Assembly: GCA_947631885.1 (NCBI GenBank)
Contig: CANRMZ010000014.1
Span: 1-14,152, forward strand
Reading direction: 5' to 3'
Length of the DNA stretch: 14,152 bases
Origin: an uncultured Bacilli bacterium
GTDB lineage: Bacteria > Bacillota_I > Bacilli_A > RF39 > UBA660
The notes under the pieces were generated by a model. That model searched no databases. It saw only the letters and a program-made list of their open reading frames with translations, and was not told the DNA's origin. Below are positions 13,497 through 14,152 of this stretch, in pieces (the first letter of the stretch is position 1; the number at the start of each line of letters is the position of its first letter). Both the position numbers and the translations under genes were made by a program.

Positions 13497-14152
13497 ATGA
13501 GTAATACAACAGTTGATTATACAAAGATAAAACCTATACATGATGCAGTTTTTAAAACGATATTTGGAACTGAAAGAGGTAAAGATTTATTAGAAATTTT
13601 ATTAAAAGATATTCTTAAGAAAGATGTAGAAATAATTGAATATAAAACTAGAGAACTTCCTAAAATAAGCATAACAGAAAAGACCAAAATAATAGATTTA
13701 CTTGTTAAAAGTAAAAATGGACTAATTCATATTGAACTAAATTCTAGTCCATCGAACTTAACAGCATTTAGAAATTTTGTTTATTTTTCAGGAGTAATAC
13801 TACTTGATCATCAAGTTGGTGAAGAGTATAAAATAAATAAAAATTATATAAGTATTAATTTAACCAAGGATTTGGGTAAGAAACGAGGACTAATAGAAAA
13901 ATATAAAATTCAGAATAATAAACAGAAAAAAAGAATACATAATGTAGAAATATATGAAGTAAATTTAAATAAAGCCAAAATGCTTTATGATAATGGAGAT
14001 AAAAGAGGAGACGTAAAACACATAGCAGCATTAGAAATGACGGTTAAAGAAATAGAAGAAAATAAAGGAGATGATAAATTTATGGAGAGTTTAGCAGTAA
14101 GATTAGGAAGATTAAATCCGGGAGGAATATCATTTGTAACGCCAGAAGAAGA
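13497..14152 (+). CDS. Rpn/PD-(D/E)XK 'transposase' family nuclease, 3' end beyond window
   Basis: At least 218 residues, cut by the right edge. It matches the Rpn / 'PD-(D/E)XK nuclease family transposase' group: KPIHDAVFKTIFGTERGKDLLEILL near residues 12-36, catalytic Asp D67 in KIIDLLV, and the E-x-N pair E80/N82 in HIELN, where most relatives have E-x-Q. An in-frame TAA at 13485 leaves ATG 13497 as the only close start. Its SD is poor: AAAGGAGG is 28 bases away. A 3-codon reading frame (ATG 13489, stop TGA 13498-13500) with a purine-rich aaagaag 8 bases before it overlaps the start as ATGA, so translational coupling is possible. Rpn proteins are DNA nucleases linked to recombination and, in E. 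coli, to phage defence. No mobile-element ends are seen. Confidence 0.82.
   Translation, partial: MSNTTVDYTKIKPIHDAVFKTIFGTERGKDLLEILLKDILKKDVEIIEYKTRELPKISITEKTKIIDLLVKSKNGLIHIELNSSPSNLTAFRNFVYFSGVILLDHQVGEEYKINKNYISINLTKDLGKKRGLIEKYKIQNNKQKKRIHNVEIYEVNLNKAKMLYDNGDKRGDVKHIAALEMTVKEIEENKGDDKFMESLAVRLGRLNPGGISFVTPEE

Noticed and set aside
1..14152. Recoding of TGA as Trp (Mollicutes-like code)
   Set aside because: No gene ends in TGA, but Trp is encoded by TGG throughout and no gene or conserved domain continues through an in-frame TGA. Avoidance of TGA stops fits the AT richness.

Overview
The window is strongly AT-rich, has purine-rich Shine-Dalgarno (SD) sites of the AGGAGG type, and ends nearly all genes in TAA (two in TAG, none in TGA). 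It also carries a glmS ribozyme ahead of glmS. Together these point to a low-GC member of the Bacillota, possibly an uncultured gut lineage. TGG is used for Trp and no gene reads through TGA, so nothing suggests code 4. All complete genes lie on the + strand.

Layout. (1) 3-1220: the end of a truncated gene, then a GT2 glycosyltransferase closed by a strong hairpin terminator. (2) 1365-3821: an 818-residue fusion of an O-antigen ligase/polymerase-like membrane domain and a GT4 glycosyltransferase. (3) 3838-4988: an orphan DUF1016/YhcG-type PD-(D/E)XK nuclease gene with a 27-bp palindrome upstream, a variant of the same palindrome inside its coding sequence, and GC-rich direct repeats behind it. 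(4) 5005-7973: a promoter and two tandem 477-residue OpgB/LtaS-like phosphoglycerol transferases. (5) 8022-8942: a YhdF/YghA-type short-chain dehydrogenase whose SD lies in a terminator-like hairpin. (6) 9041-9974: an orphan BRO-N/DinD-like gene behind a structured leader. (7) 9975-11341: a GtrB/CsbB-like polyprenyl-phosphate glycosyltransferase overlapping a GtrA-like flippase. (8) 11353-13367: promoter, compact glmS ribozyme, glmS, terminator. (9) 13388-14152: an Rpn/PD-(D/E)XK 'transposase' nuclease gene, cut by the window end, behind a leader homologous to that of the BRO gene.

The backbone is cell-envelope biosynthesis: glycan assembly and polymerisation, phosphoglycerol transfer, lipid-linked sugar supply and flipping, and glucosamine-6-phosphate synthesis. 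My inference is a phosphoglycerol-decorated, glycosylated surface polymer; its chemistry cannot be read from the sequence.

Three orphan genes (DUF1016, BRO/DinD-like, Rpn) sit singly between envelope transcription units. Each has an SD region inside or beside a predicted hairpin, and two share a recognisably homologous leader. The paired palindromes of the DUF1016 gene and the shared BRO/Rpn leader are the least expected signals here. There are no tRNA or rRNA genes, CRISPR arrays, insertion sequences or integrases that I can see, and no gene-free stretch longer than about 300 bases.
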